Origin: Telmatactis stephensoni
Lineage: Eukaryota; Cnidaria; Anthozoa; Actiniaria; Isophelliidae
Direction: 5' to 3'
DNA: 64,000 nucleotides
NCBI GenBank assembly: GCA_029948255.1
Contig: JALIZF010001524.1
Span: 65,001 to 129,000, forward strand
This document shows positions 1 to 10,945 of this stretch, in pieces. A model generated the notes under the pieces. It made no database searches and had not been told where the DNA came from. It was given only the letters and a program-made list of their open reading frames with translations. Made by a program: the position numbers and the translations under genes. The first letter of the stretch is position 1. Each line of letters begins with the position of its first letter.

Positions 1-307
1 ATGCGTCTAGTTAATGTATAAATATATTAATTTATATAGAGTGTATGCCATATATCTGTGAAATAAAACTTAACTCGCATTGTTTAATTGCTTCACGGTT
101 CATTCCGCCATATTGAATAAATTATGGTACTGCATGGAAACGAGGCGAACGCTGAGTCAGAATCCAAGATGGCGACTGAAGAATCTAAACGTCGAGGAAA
201 GCATTAAATGCAGCGTTTACGGCTGTAGTATTAGTTTATTTCATAGATACTGAGATTTACGCACTAAAATTTCATTTAGTAAATTTTCGTTCGTGCGCTA
301 GTATTAG

Positions 308-419
308 CCAATCAGAGACGTGAACGACGTTTTTCACTAGTGAAAAAACATCGTTCACGTTTCTGATTGGACGAACCACTTTTTTCACTAGTGAAAAAAT
401 ATCGTTCGTCTAATCAGAA
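308..419. repeat. Two adjacent palindromes centred on TTCACTAGTGAA
   Basis: Two near-perfect palindromes of about 60 bp lie side by side (308-370 and 361-419). Each has the core TTCACTAGTGAA, near 334-345 and 386-397, and arms carrying CCAATCAGA-type and GTGAACGA-type sequence. They share the TTCTGATTGG boundary. This looks like a foldback or MITE pair; I see no coding sequence in it. Confidence 0.7.
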
Positions 420-547
420 ACGCGAACGACGAAACCTCACCGTAAACAAACTTTTTGGTGCCTTTGGGACGTCTTGCTCAGAGTGAAAATGGCTGGCGAT
501 AGCTTTGTAACCAGGTCACACCAAAATTTTACGGTGTCTGATTGGTT

Positions 548-640
548 TATGTAACGCATGCGCATGCAAGTTCTTCTGGACTCTGTTTTACCGAAGCGTA
601 GCGGGGTAAAAAGAGGCCTGGGTCTGGACTATGGAGGAAC
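548..640. repeat. Solitary end related to the 507-bp element at 54966-55472
   Basis: This stretch carries CATGCGCATGCAAGTT, then TGGACTCTG, then CTGGGTCTGGACTA. The same order (CATGCAAGTTATAC, TGGACTCTC, CTGGGACTGGACTA) forms the right terminus of the element at 54966-55472. The matching left end is not visible next to it, so this is probably a broken or diverged copy. Confidence 0.55.
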
Positions 641-824
641 AAGAAAATCCAAATTCTGTGAAATAGACGAAAAGAGATGTCTCTTTGTTGACTGAGTTTT
701 TTAAAACCAAAGGTGAAACAAGAAGCGAGATAGCCGACATTCCTCTCCTCCTCACTATCTGTTGCAAAATTCCACACGGGATTTAGACTCAGAAGCAATT
801 GTATTCAGAGAACTACTGTCTTTA

Positions 825-955
825 GGCCTAGTTCAAACGTCGCATCTCACATGTGTCGAATGCAACGCAAATGAGATGATAATGAGAAGAAACAAAAGAT
901 TTGACTAATTTGCATTGAGTTTGGCACATGTGAGATGCGACGTTTGAACTAGGCC
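825..955. mobile_element. 131-bp MITE with 31-bp perfect inverted repeats
   Basis: The left arm begins GGCCTAGTTCAAACGTCGCA and its exact reverse complement closes the element at 955; the arms match for 31 bp. TTA flanks both sides (822-824 and 956-958). A three-base TWA target duplication is typical of PIF/Harbinger elements, so this is probably a Harbinger-type MITE. It has no coding capacity. Confidence 0.85.
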
Positions 956-1131
956 TTATTCCCAAAAGTCTAGATCCCGTGCGGAATGTTTGCAACAGAT
1001 AGTAAGGTGTTGTTTTGAATAAATTAACAAACCATGAGGGTTTTACCTTGGCAGCTCAAACGTCGACTCGATGTAGTTGCTTACTTTTGAAGCTTACTGA
1101 ATTATACCTAGTGCAGCAAAGACAACAACAC

Positions 1132-1839
1132 TTAGTCCATGGGCCAAGACCCTAAAAATCCAAGTTTCATTGCACCCCCCAGTAGACATAGTTAAACTGG
1201 TATCAAATCAAAGCTTATGAACTATATTTTCCAAATCCACTTGTTTACAAATTTGAAACTTGTGCTTTGACGAGAACCAGAGTGGTAAACATGGGGGGGT
1301 TGGGTAGGGGAGATTTGCTCATCATGGTTTGGAATACGGAAATTTTGGCCTGTATCTCAAACAAATTCTAACCAAACTGAGTCAAATCTAAGGAATATAG
1401 TGGATATGGCATAAGCTAGCTCATGCGCTTATCGAGTTCACATGTTTGGTCTCCATGGCAACAGGGCCGGCTAAAATAATGCTTTTCAGTTCAAAATTTA
1501 AGATTTTCGAGGAAATGATGTCACAAAAGTAAACTCTAAATTCTTTATTCAAGCTTAACGACGACATTCTTTGTGTAAAAGTTAAATGTACACCATAGTG
1601 ATACAAAAATAGTCGACTGACCGAGTATTTTGACTTTTCCTCTGTACCGTTGATTTTTTTTCTAAAGCCCTACTATATTTCATATCCGTTTGGTGAATTA
1701 TTGGAATCTCTATATTTCCAGAGTTATAATAACAATGTACTGTAAACTTTCTCTAGTTATCTAGCCTTGGGTCATTAATGTCTTCAATACCTCGAGGAAC
1801 TGATTTTGTTGCCATGGCAACCGGATATTTAAAAAAAAA
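1132..1839 (+). repeat. Left long terminal inverted repeat
   Basis: It runs from TTAGTCCATGGGCCAAG to the CCGGATATTT/poly-A run and matches the reverse complement of 8249-8960. Small differences occur near the outer end: the right arm has about 10 extra bases (AAAAACAGC-type) close to the terminus. A 61-codon reading frame inside both arms is simply the repeat and is unlikely to be a gene. Confidence 0.9.
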
Positions 1840-2944
1840 CAGTTTACCATTTACTTAAATATGTGTTAGGATAAACTGTAATAAATTTAATATTTTTGTC
1901 CCAATTATACTTTATTTCAGATAACCTCAACTTAATTACGCCTTAAATTTGCAAATAACTTGATTTCCTAAAAAAGGTGGTTTCCTTTGATCCTTGGATC
2001 ATCCTTATTCCATTCCCTATTTTCCTATCCCATGTTGCTTTTCACTCCCCAGTAAGACCGCCATCTTGGATTCAGTAGCAGGTAAGTAACTGTAAATTAT
2101 TATGTATTTGATAGAAAATAACCAAAACAAAATCAATGAAACTCTCCATTTAGCCTTCAAGATTATGTTAACTTTAAAAAAAAGTCTTGAAAAAGACTTA
2201 AAGTTTATAAAAGTATCTCTATCGTGTCTGTAAGTACTCGAATTCGAACTTACCCAGCTAGTTAGAGCTCTGAATTCTTAAATCTGACCCTTAAAAGAAA
2301 CCCCTTTTTCCTTCTCAGAATTTGGCCCACAAATTTGAGTAGATGTGTAGTTTCTAGATATGTTTTAAAGAAGATTTTTTTCAATATCAAGTAATTATGG
2401 CTTAAAAAGTGCCAAAACTAGCCCTTCATGAACTTTTAAGATTCTTTAGGGTATGAACTGCACATGAAATTCTATTTTTATCAGTTAAGAATAAATTTAT
2501 TCATCAACTAAGATGCTTGTTTAAAGCAGTCTTTTTAATTGTGCAAAGTAATTATATCTTGTATTTCTACGGCAATAAATTGACGAGCAACTTTCAAGCT
2601 CTGATGTAAAGAATTATCACTGGCAAACTGAGGCCTTAATCAGTCAGGTTTGATTCAAATTTTCACTTCGATTAACACTTTTATCCAGCTTTTATTAATC
2701 CAAACCATGTACAAAAACATAAACTTTCTGAAAGTAATAATTTTGTATATCGTCTTGTTCACCCATATGTTTCTTCAAACATATGGCCACAGGTTGTCAA
2801 AAGTGAAAACCAAGTAGTCTTTTGAAGCGATTCTAATTCTATAGCTAGTCATGCATTCATTTTACTTCACAGAGATCAACTTCCCATCAATTTTTTGACA
2901 TGCAAGATGACACGATACCATTTAAATGAAACATTTGAAATATT
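1840..2944 (+). promoter_or_regulatory. Probable 5' leader with an untranslated first exon and intron
   Basis: Between the left TIR and the first ATG there is 1.1 kb without a long frame. A good splice donor, CAG|GTAAGT, lies at 2081/2082, just after a GCCATCTTGGATT motif. A plausible acceptor, CTTCACAG, ends at 2872. An untranslated exon ending at 2081 joined to 2873 would bring the leader next to ATG 2945. This is an inference from splice signals only. Confidence 0.45.
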
Positions 2945-5900
2945 ATGAATGAATTAGAAACTTCAGTTACTGTGAGACCTGACTGGAATAAATGTCTGTG
3001 TCATGTGAGGGATGATGTCAGTGGTGCTTTGACACAATTTTCCGAGAAGAGCTGGAAGAAGTTTGAGGAGTGTGCGAGAAGAAGAACAGATGAAATATGG
3101 TTTATCATGAAGGAACACTGGGATAAAGGGCCAAGAGGTTATTATCATAGACAATGCTATCAAAAATACACCAATATTACTTATTTGTCACGAAAAGAAG
3201 GTGCTTCTTCGCCTTCCCTTGTAGAAAAAGACCCTGTCTCCAGCTGCACTGTGCCTGCACCAAAACGTCTAAGATCGCATATTGAATTTGACAATGACAA
3301 ATGCGTTATCTGCCAGAAAGACAAAGTTATTAAAGGAGTACAAGGACAAGCAAGAACTCGAGAGCCACTCACCCTTAACATAATGAAAGATGGCAGTTCT
3401 TCCCTTTTAAAGGCAGCCCAGATCAGAGGAAATGAGCAAGTTCTTCTCCAAATCAATCAACAAGACACCATTGCAAAAGGAATCAAGTATCACCGTTCTT
3501 GCTACAAAGATTTTACTAAGGCGGACACCCTAGTCAAATTAGAACAAAAGCATTGTGAAAGCGAAGATATGAGAAGCCAGGCTTATCATGATGCCTTTGA
3601 AGAAATTCAGAAATGTGTTCAGCTAGAGGTCATAGGAAAGAACAAAGTCATGAGTATGTCAGATCTTACGTCAAAGTTTATAATGGAGCTTGCCCATCGT
3701 GACATTCATGCGCCCGAGTATAGACGCTCAAAGATGAAACAAAGATTAAAGAAAAGCTTTGGTAATCTTTTATCCTTCAGAAAGCCATCAAAAATGAATG
3801 AAGCAGAACTTGTTTATCACACCCACGCAGATAAAGGAGAATATGTAGAAGTAGCGTACACAAAGACAGTTCCAGATACCAGCTACTGTGAAGAAAGTGT
3901 TGTTGATACATCATGGGACAGTGATCAAGATACAGCCAATTCAATCTACCATGCTTCAAAGTCACTTCGAAAGGTCATCTTAGATGTTGATACCAGAATG
4001 AAATGGCCACCAGAAGCAGAGGATCTTGATGATGGCACTTCTGTTGTACCGGATTTGGTGTATAATATGGTTTGTTGGATTCTGTCAGATTGTGACTTTA
4101 GTACAAATAGAATCAATAATGTGCCTGATAATGTGCATCGCCTTGCTTTGTCAATATCTCAAGATCTTGTTCACTGTGTAACACGTGGTCGAGTGAAGAC
4201 ACCAAAACATGTTTCACTTCCCATAACCATCAAAAGCTTAACAGGAAGTGTTGAAGTCATTACCCTATTAAATAGGTTTGGACATGGATTATCGTACTCA
4301 CAGATTGTGGAGATAGAGACTGCTTTGGCTGACAAGCAGATAGCATGCCAAAGAGATGGTGCCTTGCTACCTGCTGTTTGTGTGTCTGGAGTACCAGGGG
4401 TCTTCTGCTGGGACAATAATGACATTCAGGAGGAAACATTGTCTGGTAAGTATGGAATAGTTTAGTTCAAAATTAGAAAGAGTACTATACCAACAATCTA
4501 GTTTGGTCTCTTGTCTTCCACTTTTCTTTTCACTTAAATATATTTATCATTGGCAACTACCAGAGTTGCAAATTTCCAGAGTTTGAAAGTTCTAAATTAA
4601 ACTATCAAAATGCTTGACTATAAAGTGGTGTGTGTTCAAAGATTAAGCACAATTGACTAATGCAATAATTGTTTGACAGGAAAGGGAACGACACACTGCA
4701 CCAATGGTATAATTGTGCAAAGAAAACCCCTCACATGTGCATTGCCCCCTGCAATGGTCACCGAGAATGAAAGATCAAAGAAAAAACGCTCATTCTCTGG
4801 AATACATAGCGATTTACTTCCATACCACTCTGGTCGTCGACAAGGCCCCCCTGCGTTTAACATTGGTGTGAATCAAGTCATTGTGCCAGTCCCAGGAGTG
4901 TTGGAGCATGCACACTTGATTGATTTTGGATGGATGTTGTGTAGACAGCCTGTAGAAGATACGTTGTTTAACAACTTGGATGGACAACATCAGGTTATTC
5001 CCTCTTGGACAGCTTTCAACATGATGCTACAAGAACCTCATCGCGAGTGTAATGTGGGTTACTGCCCCGTTATAGAAGCTAGTCCCACGGAGCTCCCTAC
5101 AGTGTTCAACATTCTAAAAAAATCCATGCAGATGGCAGATCAACTTGGCCAAAAGGATGTCATTGTTGTATTCGATCAAGCCATATACGCTAAAGCACTT
5201 GAGATCCAGTGGCAGCATCAAGAAGAGTTTAAACGTATTGTTATCAGGATTGGTGCATTCCATACCATTTGTGCATTTATGGCTGCCATCGGAAAACGGT
5301 TTGGTGATGCCGGCCTATCTGACGTCTTGACCGAGAGCGGAATTGTGGCATCAGGATCTGTATCTGGTGTACTTGAGGGCCGGCACTATAATCGAGCTGT
5401 GCGTACACACAAGGTAATCTATTTTGTGAATTAGAAGTATTATCAAATTATTCATATACTGTATATTTAACATTTACATTGCATCATCTTTTAGATTGTT
5501 TTTGAGGCAATGCATCGTCTGCTATGGCAAGGTTTCAAGTCTTGGCTTCAATCCAATGACATAAGCATCAACTATCCAAGCATCGTTAGTGATATACAAG
5601 AGATAAGGAGAGAATTCAACCAAGAGAAGTTTGAAGAGCTGTTGGTGTCTGAAACGTTTATTGAGGTGTTTCGACTTCACGATGAGTACAAGAAAGAAAA
5701 AGAGGGCCCACTTAAAGAATTCTGGTTGTCATATCTTGAAATGGTTGGCACTCTTCTCGGTTTCATAAGAGCAACACGAGAAGGAAATTGGGAACTCCAC
5801 CTTGAATCCATCCGAGCCATGCTACCATGGTTTTTTGCCTATGATCATGTGAACTATTCACGGTACCTCCCAGTATACTTGGCTCAGATGCTATCCCTTG

Positions 5901-7990
5901 AAGACACTCACCCAGAAGCACACCGCCTACTGACTGATGGAGACTTTGGAGTGCAACGTTCGTCATCTCATGGTTTCTCTCAGGTACCAGTAGATCAGAC
6001 AATTGAGCAGACTTTAAACCGCAGTACGAAAACGAAAGGTGGGATTATTGGTTTCAGCATGAAAAAAAGTGCAGTACAAAGATGGATCATTACAGCACAT
6101 TCAAGAGCAGAATTTATTGACAAATGTAGACTTATGACAAACACTGAGGGCACACAGAGTCATGTGCCTAAAGAGTGTGGTTCGCTTAGGTTGAAGAAAG
6201 ATGAAGAAGATGTAGAACGAGTCAAAGAAGTAATTTCCAACTGGCATAACCCTTTTCAAACAACTGAGGAACTTATAAGCATCAGCAGTGGTAATGTCGC
6301 AAATAGAGCCATGAAACAAGATCTTATTGATGCAAAAGAAAAAGGGAGAGCAGCGTTAGCATCGTTTGTCAATGAACGACTCATTGGCGGAAAACAGAGT
6401 TTCTTTGACCCACTCACTAAAATGAAGCTTGGTACATTTTCGGAAGCAAGAACAAAGAAACGAGTGACAACAGGAGGAAGAGATATCATCATTAAAGCTG
6501 ATCGCAACTTGTTTGCTCGCCTACTAGTGATTGGGCAGAACCGACAGATGAATCTTCGGGAGGTACTTTCCTACGAGCTTGGTCCAATTCCATGGTCCAT
6601 AGCTTCTCCAGATGGTTCTTTAGCCAAGACCAACAAGGCTGCCCTCCCCAAACTACTAGAAGATGGTATAGATTTCTTACAGACGCTACCTCCAGTTACC
6701 ACAGTCATTATTGATGCAATGGCCATGCTGCAAACGATTACAAGAATCCCAGAAAAGTTTTCTCAGCTTGCTGACACGGTTCTCAATACAGTTCTTATCC
6801 TAGCAGGGAATGCAAAGAGGATAGATGTAGTTGCCGACCAATATCCTGAGATCTCCATAAAGAATGCTGAAAGATCGAAAAGAGGGAGAGAAGGTCAAAT
6901 TAGTATCAAGATTACAAGCCCAGAACAGCTTTGTCCTCGGCTGTGGAAAAAGGCAATGTCTAGCGGCGAGAGCAAGACAAACCTAATGCATTTTTTTGCA
7001 CAAGAATGGGGTACATCTAGGTTTGCAGAGAAGATCGGCCAACGCTCTCTATTTGTCACTCATGGATGCGAATGCACCAGAATAACAGTTGCTGAATCTG
7101 ATGTAGTTTCCATCCTAGTGCCAGAACTGCAAAGCAACCAAGAAGAAGCAGATACCAGAATGCTACTTCATGCACAACACGCCTCCATTAATGGCCATTC
7201 TGAAGTCTGCATTAGGTCCTCTGACACTGATGTTGAGGTACTTGCCTGCTATCACCAGAATGCCATTCCTGCTGATATCACAATTGCTAGTGGTACAAGC
7301 AGTAGAGTCTGTTTAATAAGCATTCCACTCATACAAGAAAAGCTCGGATTACCTGTTTGTAAGGCACTTCCAGGCCTCCACTCTGTAACTGGCTGTGATA
7401 CAGTTAGTGCTTTTGTTGGTAGAGGAAAGAAAAGGGCTTTGGAGCTAATCAAAAAAGATGAAAGAATGAGAAGTGCAGTAGAAGCTCTTGGAGAGCGTAT
7501 TCCACCAGCTGATGATGACATAAGAAACATTGAGAAGTTTGTATGTACTTTGTATGATGATAGCAGCAACAGTGTAAATCAAACTCGGTACAACATGTTT
7601 TGTAAAAGCCACAACTTACAATCTCATCAGCTACCACCAACAAGTGCTGCGCTCTCATTTCATATCATGCGAGCTAACTATCAGTGCTACCTGTGGAAAA
7701 ATGCCCTTATTGCAAACATCCCCCAACAAGACCCTGAAGGCCAAGGATGGCAACATGCTGACGGACAACTTGAAGTCGTTTGGACCAATTTGGACCCTGC
7801 CCCTAGTGCTGTTATGGAACTAATTAGTTGCAAATGCAACAGCACTTGTGAGACAAGGCGCTGTTCCTGTGTTAAGAATGCGTTACCATGCACTGATGCA
7901 TGCAGTTGTGGAGACATTTGTATCAACTGTATAAGTGATGCTCTTGGAAATGATGATTGTGAAAATAGCGATGATGAGGAGGAGGCATAG
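2945..7990 (+). CDS. Element-encoded 1576-residue protein: paired zinc fingers, FEN1/PIN-like nuclease motifs, CXC tail
   Basis: Three coding exons join in phase: 2945-4445 (donor G|GTAAGT), 4680-5413 (acceptor TTTGACAG, donor AAG|GTAATC) and 5495-7990 (acceptor TTTTAG). The phases are 1 and 0, giving 1576 residues without a stop. The N-terminus has two matching zinc-binding-like units: C17, C19, H68, C71, then C120, C123, H183, C186, the later half reading YHRxCY. A middle block has VVFDQAIYAKALEI followed by IGAFHTICAFMAAIGKRFG, a pattern I recognise from repeated cnidarian and arthropod proteins. The third exon has QEEADTR (E1295, E1296, D1298), SSDTDVEVL (D1322, D1324) and TGCDTVSAFVGRGKKRAL (D1380). 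This order of acidic clusters followed by a glycine/lysine-rich segment resembles FEN1/XPG-type PIN nucleases. Residues about 1524-1558 form a Tesmin/TSO1-like CXC cluster, probably DNA-binding. It probably cuts or binds the element ends; that role is inferred. Confidence 0.8.
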
Positions 7991-8248
7991 TAAGAAACTT
8001 AAGGAATTGAAGATGGTTTTGAGTAAAATGACATATGACTATACAAGTATCAAGTGTTGTAAAAATGATGTATATAAAGCATTTATATTTTCCAGCCATA
8101 ACTTCTTTAATGTGAGATTAAGGTGTTTCGTGTTGATACTCCCTACAAGCAGTTTAACTGAAGATGCCATGAACTTTTTTTGTCTTAAATGTCTAATGAC
8201 ACTTTGAAGCGGTATTTGATGGTTTTATATAAGCATTTTTGATATTTT

Positions 8249-8960
8249 AAAAAAATATCCGGTTGCCATGGCAACAAAATCAGTTCCTCGAGGTATTGAA
8301 GACATTAATGACCCAAGGCTAGATAACTAGAGAAAGTTTACAGTACATTGTTATTATAACTCTGGAAATATAGAGATTCCAATAATTCACCAAACGGATA
8401 TGAAATATAGTAGGGCTTTAGAAAATAAATCAACGGTACAGAGGAAAAGTCAAAATACTCGGTCAGTCGACTATTTTTGTATCACTATGGTGTACATTTA
8501 ACTTTTACACAAAGAATGTCGTCGTTAAGCTTGAATAAAGAATTTAGAGTTTACTTTTGTGACATCATTTCCTCGAAAATCTTAAATTTTGAACTGAAAA
8601 GCATTATTTTAGCCGGCCCTGTTGCCATGGAAACCAAACATGTGAACTCGATAAGCGCATGAGCTAGCTTATGCCATATCCACTATATTCCTTAGATTTG
8701 ACTCAGTTTGGTTAGAATTTGTTTGAGATACAGGCCAAAATTTCCGTATTCCAAACCATGATGAGCAAATCTCCCCTACCCAACCCCCCCATGTTTACCA
8801 CTCTGGTTCTCGTCAAAGCACAAGTTTCAAATTTGTAAACAAGTGGATTTGGAAAATATAGTTCATAAGCTTTGATTTGATACCAGTTTAACTATGTCTA
8901 CTGGGGGGTGCAACGAACTTGGATTTTTATGCTGTTTTTGAGACTTGGCCCACGGACTAA
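8249..8960 (-). repeat. Right long terminal inverted repeat
   Basis: This is the reverse complement of the left arm, starting AAATATCCGGTTGCCATGG on the plus strand and closing with CCACGGACTAA. The 260 bp between the stop codon at 7990 and this arm would hold the 3' UTR; I see no clear AATAAA there. Confidence 0.9.
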
Positions 8961-8984
8961 CTTGGCAGCAGGTATGTTAACATC

Positions 8985-9041
8985 GATAACAGGCCTATGC
9001 ATTCCTGACTTTGGATAGTAAGGAATGCATAGGCCTGTTAT
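8985..9041. repeat. Short inverted duplication at the LINE 5' end
   Basis: GATAACAGGCCTATGCATTCC (8987 onward) is the exact complement of GGAATGCATAGGCCTGTTATC a few bases downstream, which is itself LINE coding sequence just before TDMTKAFD. Such 5' inversions arise during target-primed reverse transcription, so this probably marks the integration junction. Confidence 0.7.
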
Positions 9042-9769
9042 CGACAGATATGACCAAGGCGTTTGACTCGCTTCATCCTTCTCTGATGTAAAATAAGCTT
9101 AAAGCCTATAATTTCTCAGATAAAGCTTTGTCCCTAATAAGATCGTATTTCAAAGACAGACTCAATAGAGTTAAATTAGGCGATACTGTCAGTGACTGGA
9201 AAACCTCTACCAGAGGTTGTCCTCAAGGGTCGTCCTTTGGTCCGCTGATGTGGAACCTGTTCCAGAATGATATGGCCTACTTGGTAAAGAAAGCATCTCT
9301 ATCGATCTATGCTGATGATCATCAAATATACACTTCAGCAAAAACAGTTGATGATGCACAAAAGACATTGAACGAGGAAGGACAGATCATTTCAAACTGG
9401 TATAACGAGAACTTGTTACAAGGCAATTATGATAAGTATAATGTCATGCTAATTGGAGATAGGTCAAAATCTTCGGATTTAAGATTAAATATTGATGGAG
9501 TAGATATCAATTCTACTAAGGAATTGAAATTATTGGGTATTACATTAGATGATAATTTAAATTTCAGTTCGCATATAGGCATAGTGTGTAAAAAAGCAGG
9601 AATGAAAGTCGGAGTGTTATCACGTTTAAGAAATCTAATACCTAGAGAAGCCAAGCTGCAATTATTTAAAGCAGCCATACTACCTCATTTAACATATTGC
9701 CACGTTGTTTGGCATTTTTGTAGAGCCACAGATAGTAAAAAATTAGAACGTGTTCAGGAGAGGGCATTA

Positions 9770-9938
9770 AGCCTGGTTTTCACTTCGACGGAAGCAGAAG
9801 CGGAAGCAACATACGCAGACTCAGTATCGCGTTTATCACCTAGGTGTCAGAAAAGAGAAGCACTGCTAATGAGCAGTACATTACTGAGTCTGCGTATGTT
9901 GCTTCCGCTTCTGCTTCCGTCGAAGTGAAAACCAGGCT
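9770..9938. mobile_element. 169-bp MITE inserted in the LINE reverse transcriptase
   Basis: It starts AGCCTGGTTTTCACTTCGAC and ends with the complement; the arms match for about 56 bp. TTA occurs on both sides (9767-9769 and 9939-9941), consistent with a PIF/Harbinger-type target duplication. The empty site would read GCATTAAGGATAG, which is in frame for the reverse transcriptase. Confidence 0.9.
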
Positions 9939-10254
9939 TTAAGGATAGTTTTTGATAATAATACTGACACGTATAATGAGTTACTCAGTCAAGCCAAACT
10001 GCCTAGTCTTTTAAATAGAAGATTACAAGATATTTTAGTTTTAATGTATAAAGTTAAAAATAGTCTTGTTCCCAATTACATCAGTAATCTTTTTTATAGT
10101 CATAATAAAATGTATAACTTACATAATCAAGATTTTCCAATCCCTAGATTTAACACATGTAGATATGGGAAACATTCCATTAAAATATTTAGGCCCCATA
10201 TTATGGAGCAAACTAAGTAAGGATATTAAGTCCAAGCCTAGTATTAGTGCCTTT

Positions 10255-10735
10255 AGAAAGGCAGTAAGATCTGTTGATGTGTCTGGTTTGCTCGACGGTT
10301 CGTGCAAGTGTGTAGCTTGCTCATCCTAGAGGGCTGGGATGAAAGTGCTGCATGTTTGCTTGTTTTTTGTTTGTTTTTGTTTGTTTGTTTGTTTGTTTGT
10401 TTGTTTTTTGTTTTTTTGTTTTTTTGTTTTTTTTGTGGTTTGTTTTTGTTTTTTTCTAGGACCGAGAGTGGGACAGAAACATCAATGGATGGAATCCTCT
10501 TGTTATTTTGTCATGGGGTTAAGACTATATATATTAGTATTAGAGCTTTTATAAAGGCAGTAAGAACTGTTGATGCTTCTGGTTTGCTTGGCGGTTTGTG
10601 CGAATGTGTAGCTTACTCATCCTAGAAGTCTGGGATGAAAGTGCTGTATGTTTGCTCGTTTGTTTGTTTTTTTGTTTGTTTTTTCCCTAGGACCGAGGGC
10701 GGGACAGAGGCACCAATCGACATATAGGATCTTTT
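10255..10735 (+). repeat. Duplicated LINE 3' end with (TGTTT)n tracts
   Basis: The last codons of the LINE frame plus its 3' UTR (GCAGTAAGATCTGTTGATG through GGGATGAAAGTGCTGCATG) occur at about 10260-10350. A diverged copy follows at about 10557-10650. Each copy is followed by a TGTTT-rich tract and then AGGACCGAG(A/G)G(T/C)GGGACAGA. The unit is about 290 bp. The second copy also codes for a CxCVAYSS tail, which shows that the duplicated part is the ORF end. Confidence 0.75.
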
Positions 10736-10889
10736 ATCTTCTTTTGTTATAGGCTAAGATATTATACATATATTTTAAACGTAGATTTTATATATATACA
10801 TATTTATATTTGAAAGTTTATATTTGAAAGTTTTATCTTTTTGTTAATCGTTATTTTATAGTGTCCCCAATTAGCTAGCAAGCTAAATA

Positions 10890-10945
10890 CCATGACACTA
10901 AAATAAAGTTCATCTATCATCTATCTATTTATCTATCTTGTTCTA
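10890..10945 (+). repeat. LINE 3' tail of CTAT-type repeats
   Basis: After AAATAAAGTTCATCTATCAT comes a short (CTAT)n/(ATCT)n run. LINEs of the CR1/L2/Crack group often end in short tandem repeats instead of poly-A, so this is the likely 3' terminus of the LINE starting at 8985. Confidence 0.55.

Larger units (their letters stand above)
1132..8960 (+). mobile_element. 7.8-kb DNA transposon with about 710-bp terminal inverted repeats
   Basis: The outermost shared bases are TTAGTCC with its complement GGACTAA. The left arm (1132-1839) and right arm (about 8249-8960) are reverse complements over about 710 bp with few differences, which argues for a fairly recent insertion. Between them lies one gene with three coding exons and no stop (2945-7990), so the copy looks close to complete. 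No target duplication is obvious at the termini: the left flank is ACAACAC and the right flank is CTTGGCA. I cannot place it in a named superfamily. The coded protein has nuclease-like motifs rather than an evident classical DDE signature. A palindrome-flanked gene duplication is a possible alternative, but less likely given the single intact gene between the arms. Confidence 0.85.
8985..10329 (+). pseudogene. LINE reverse transcriptase, 5'-truncated (CR1/L2-like)
   Basis: The frame contains DMTKAFDSL, PQGSSFGPLMWNLFQNDM and the RT catalytic box YADDHQIY, then the thumb-like segment KELKLLGITLDDNLNF. The C-terminal tail resumes after an insertion and ends LLDGSCKCVACSS, stop at 10327. RT fingers upstream of the AFD motif are missing, so the copy is 5'-truncated. 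There is one in-frame stop near 9091, and a 169-bp MITE splits the frame at 9767-9941. Removing the MITE and one TTA restores an open frame across ERALRIVFDN. The clade is uncertain. Confidence 0.85.

Noticed and set aside
1421..1606. 61-codon frame repeated at 8477-8662
   Set aside because: It is the same inverted repeat arm read twice; no start context or homology supports a gene.
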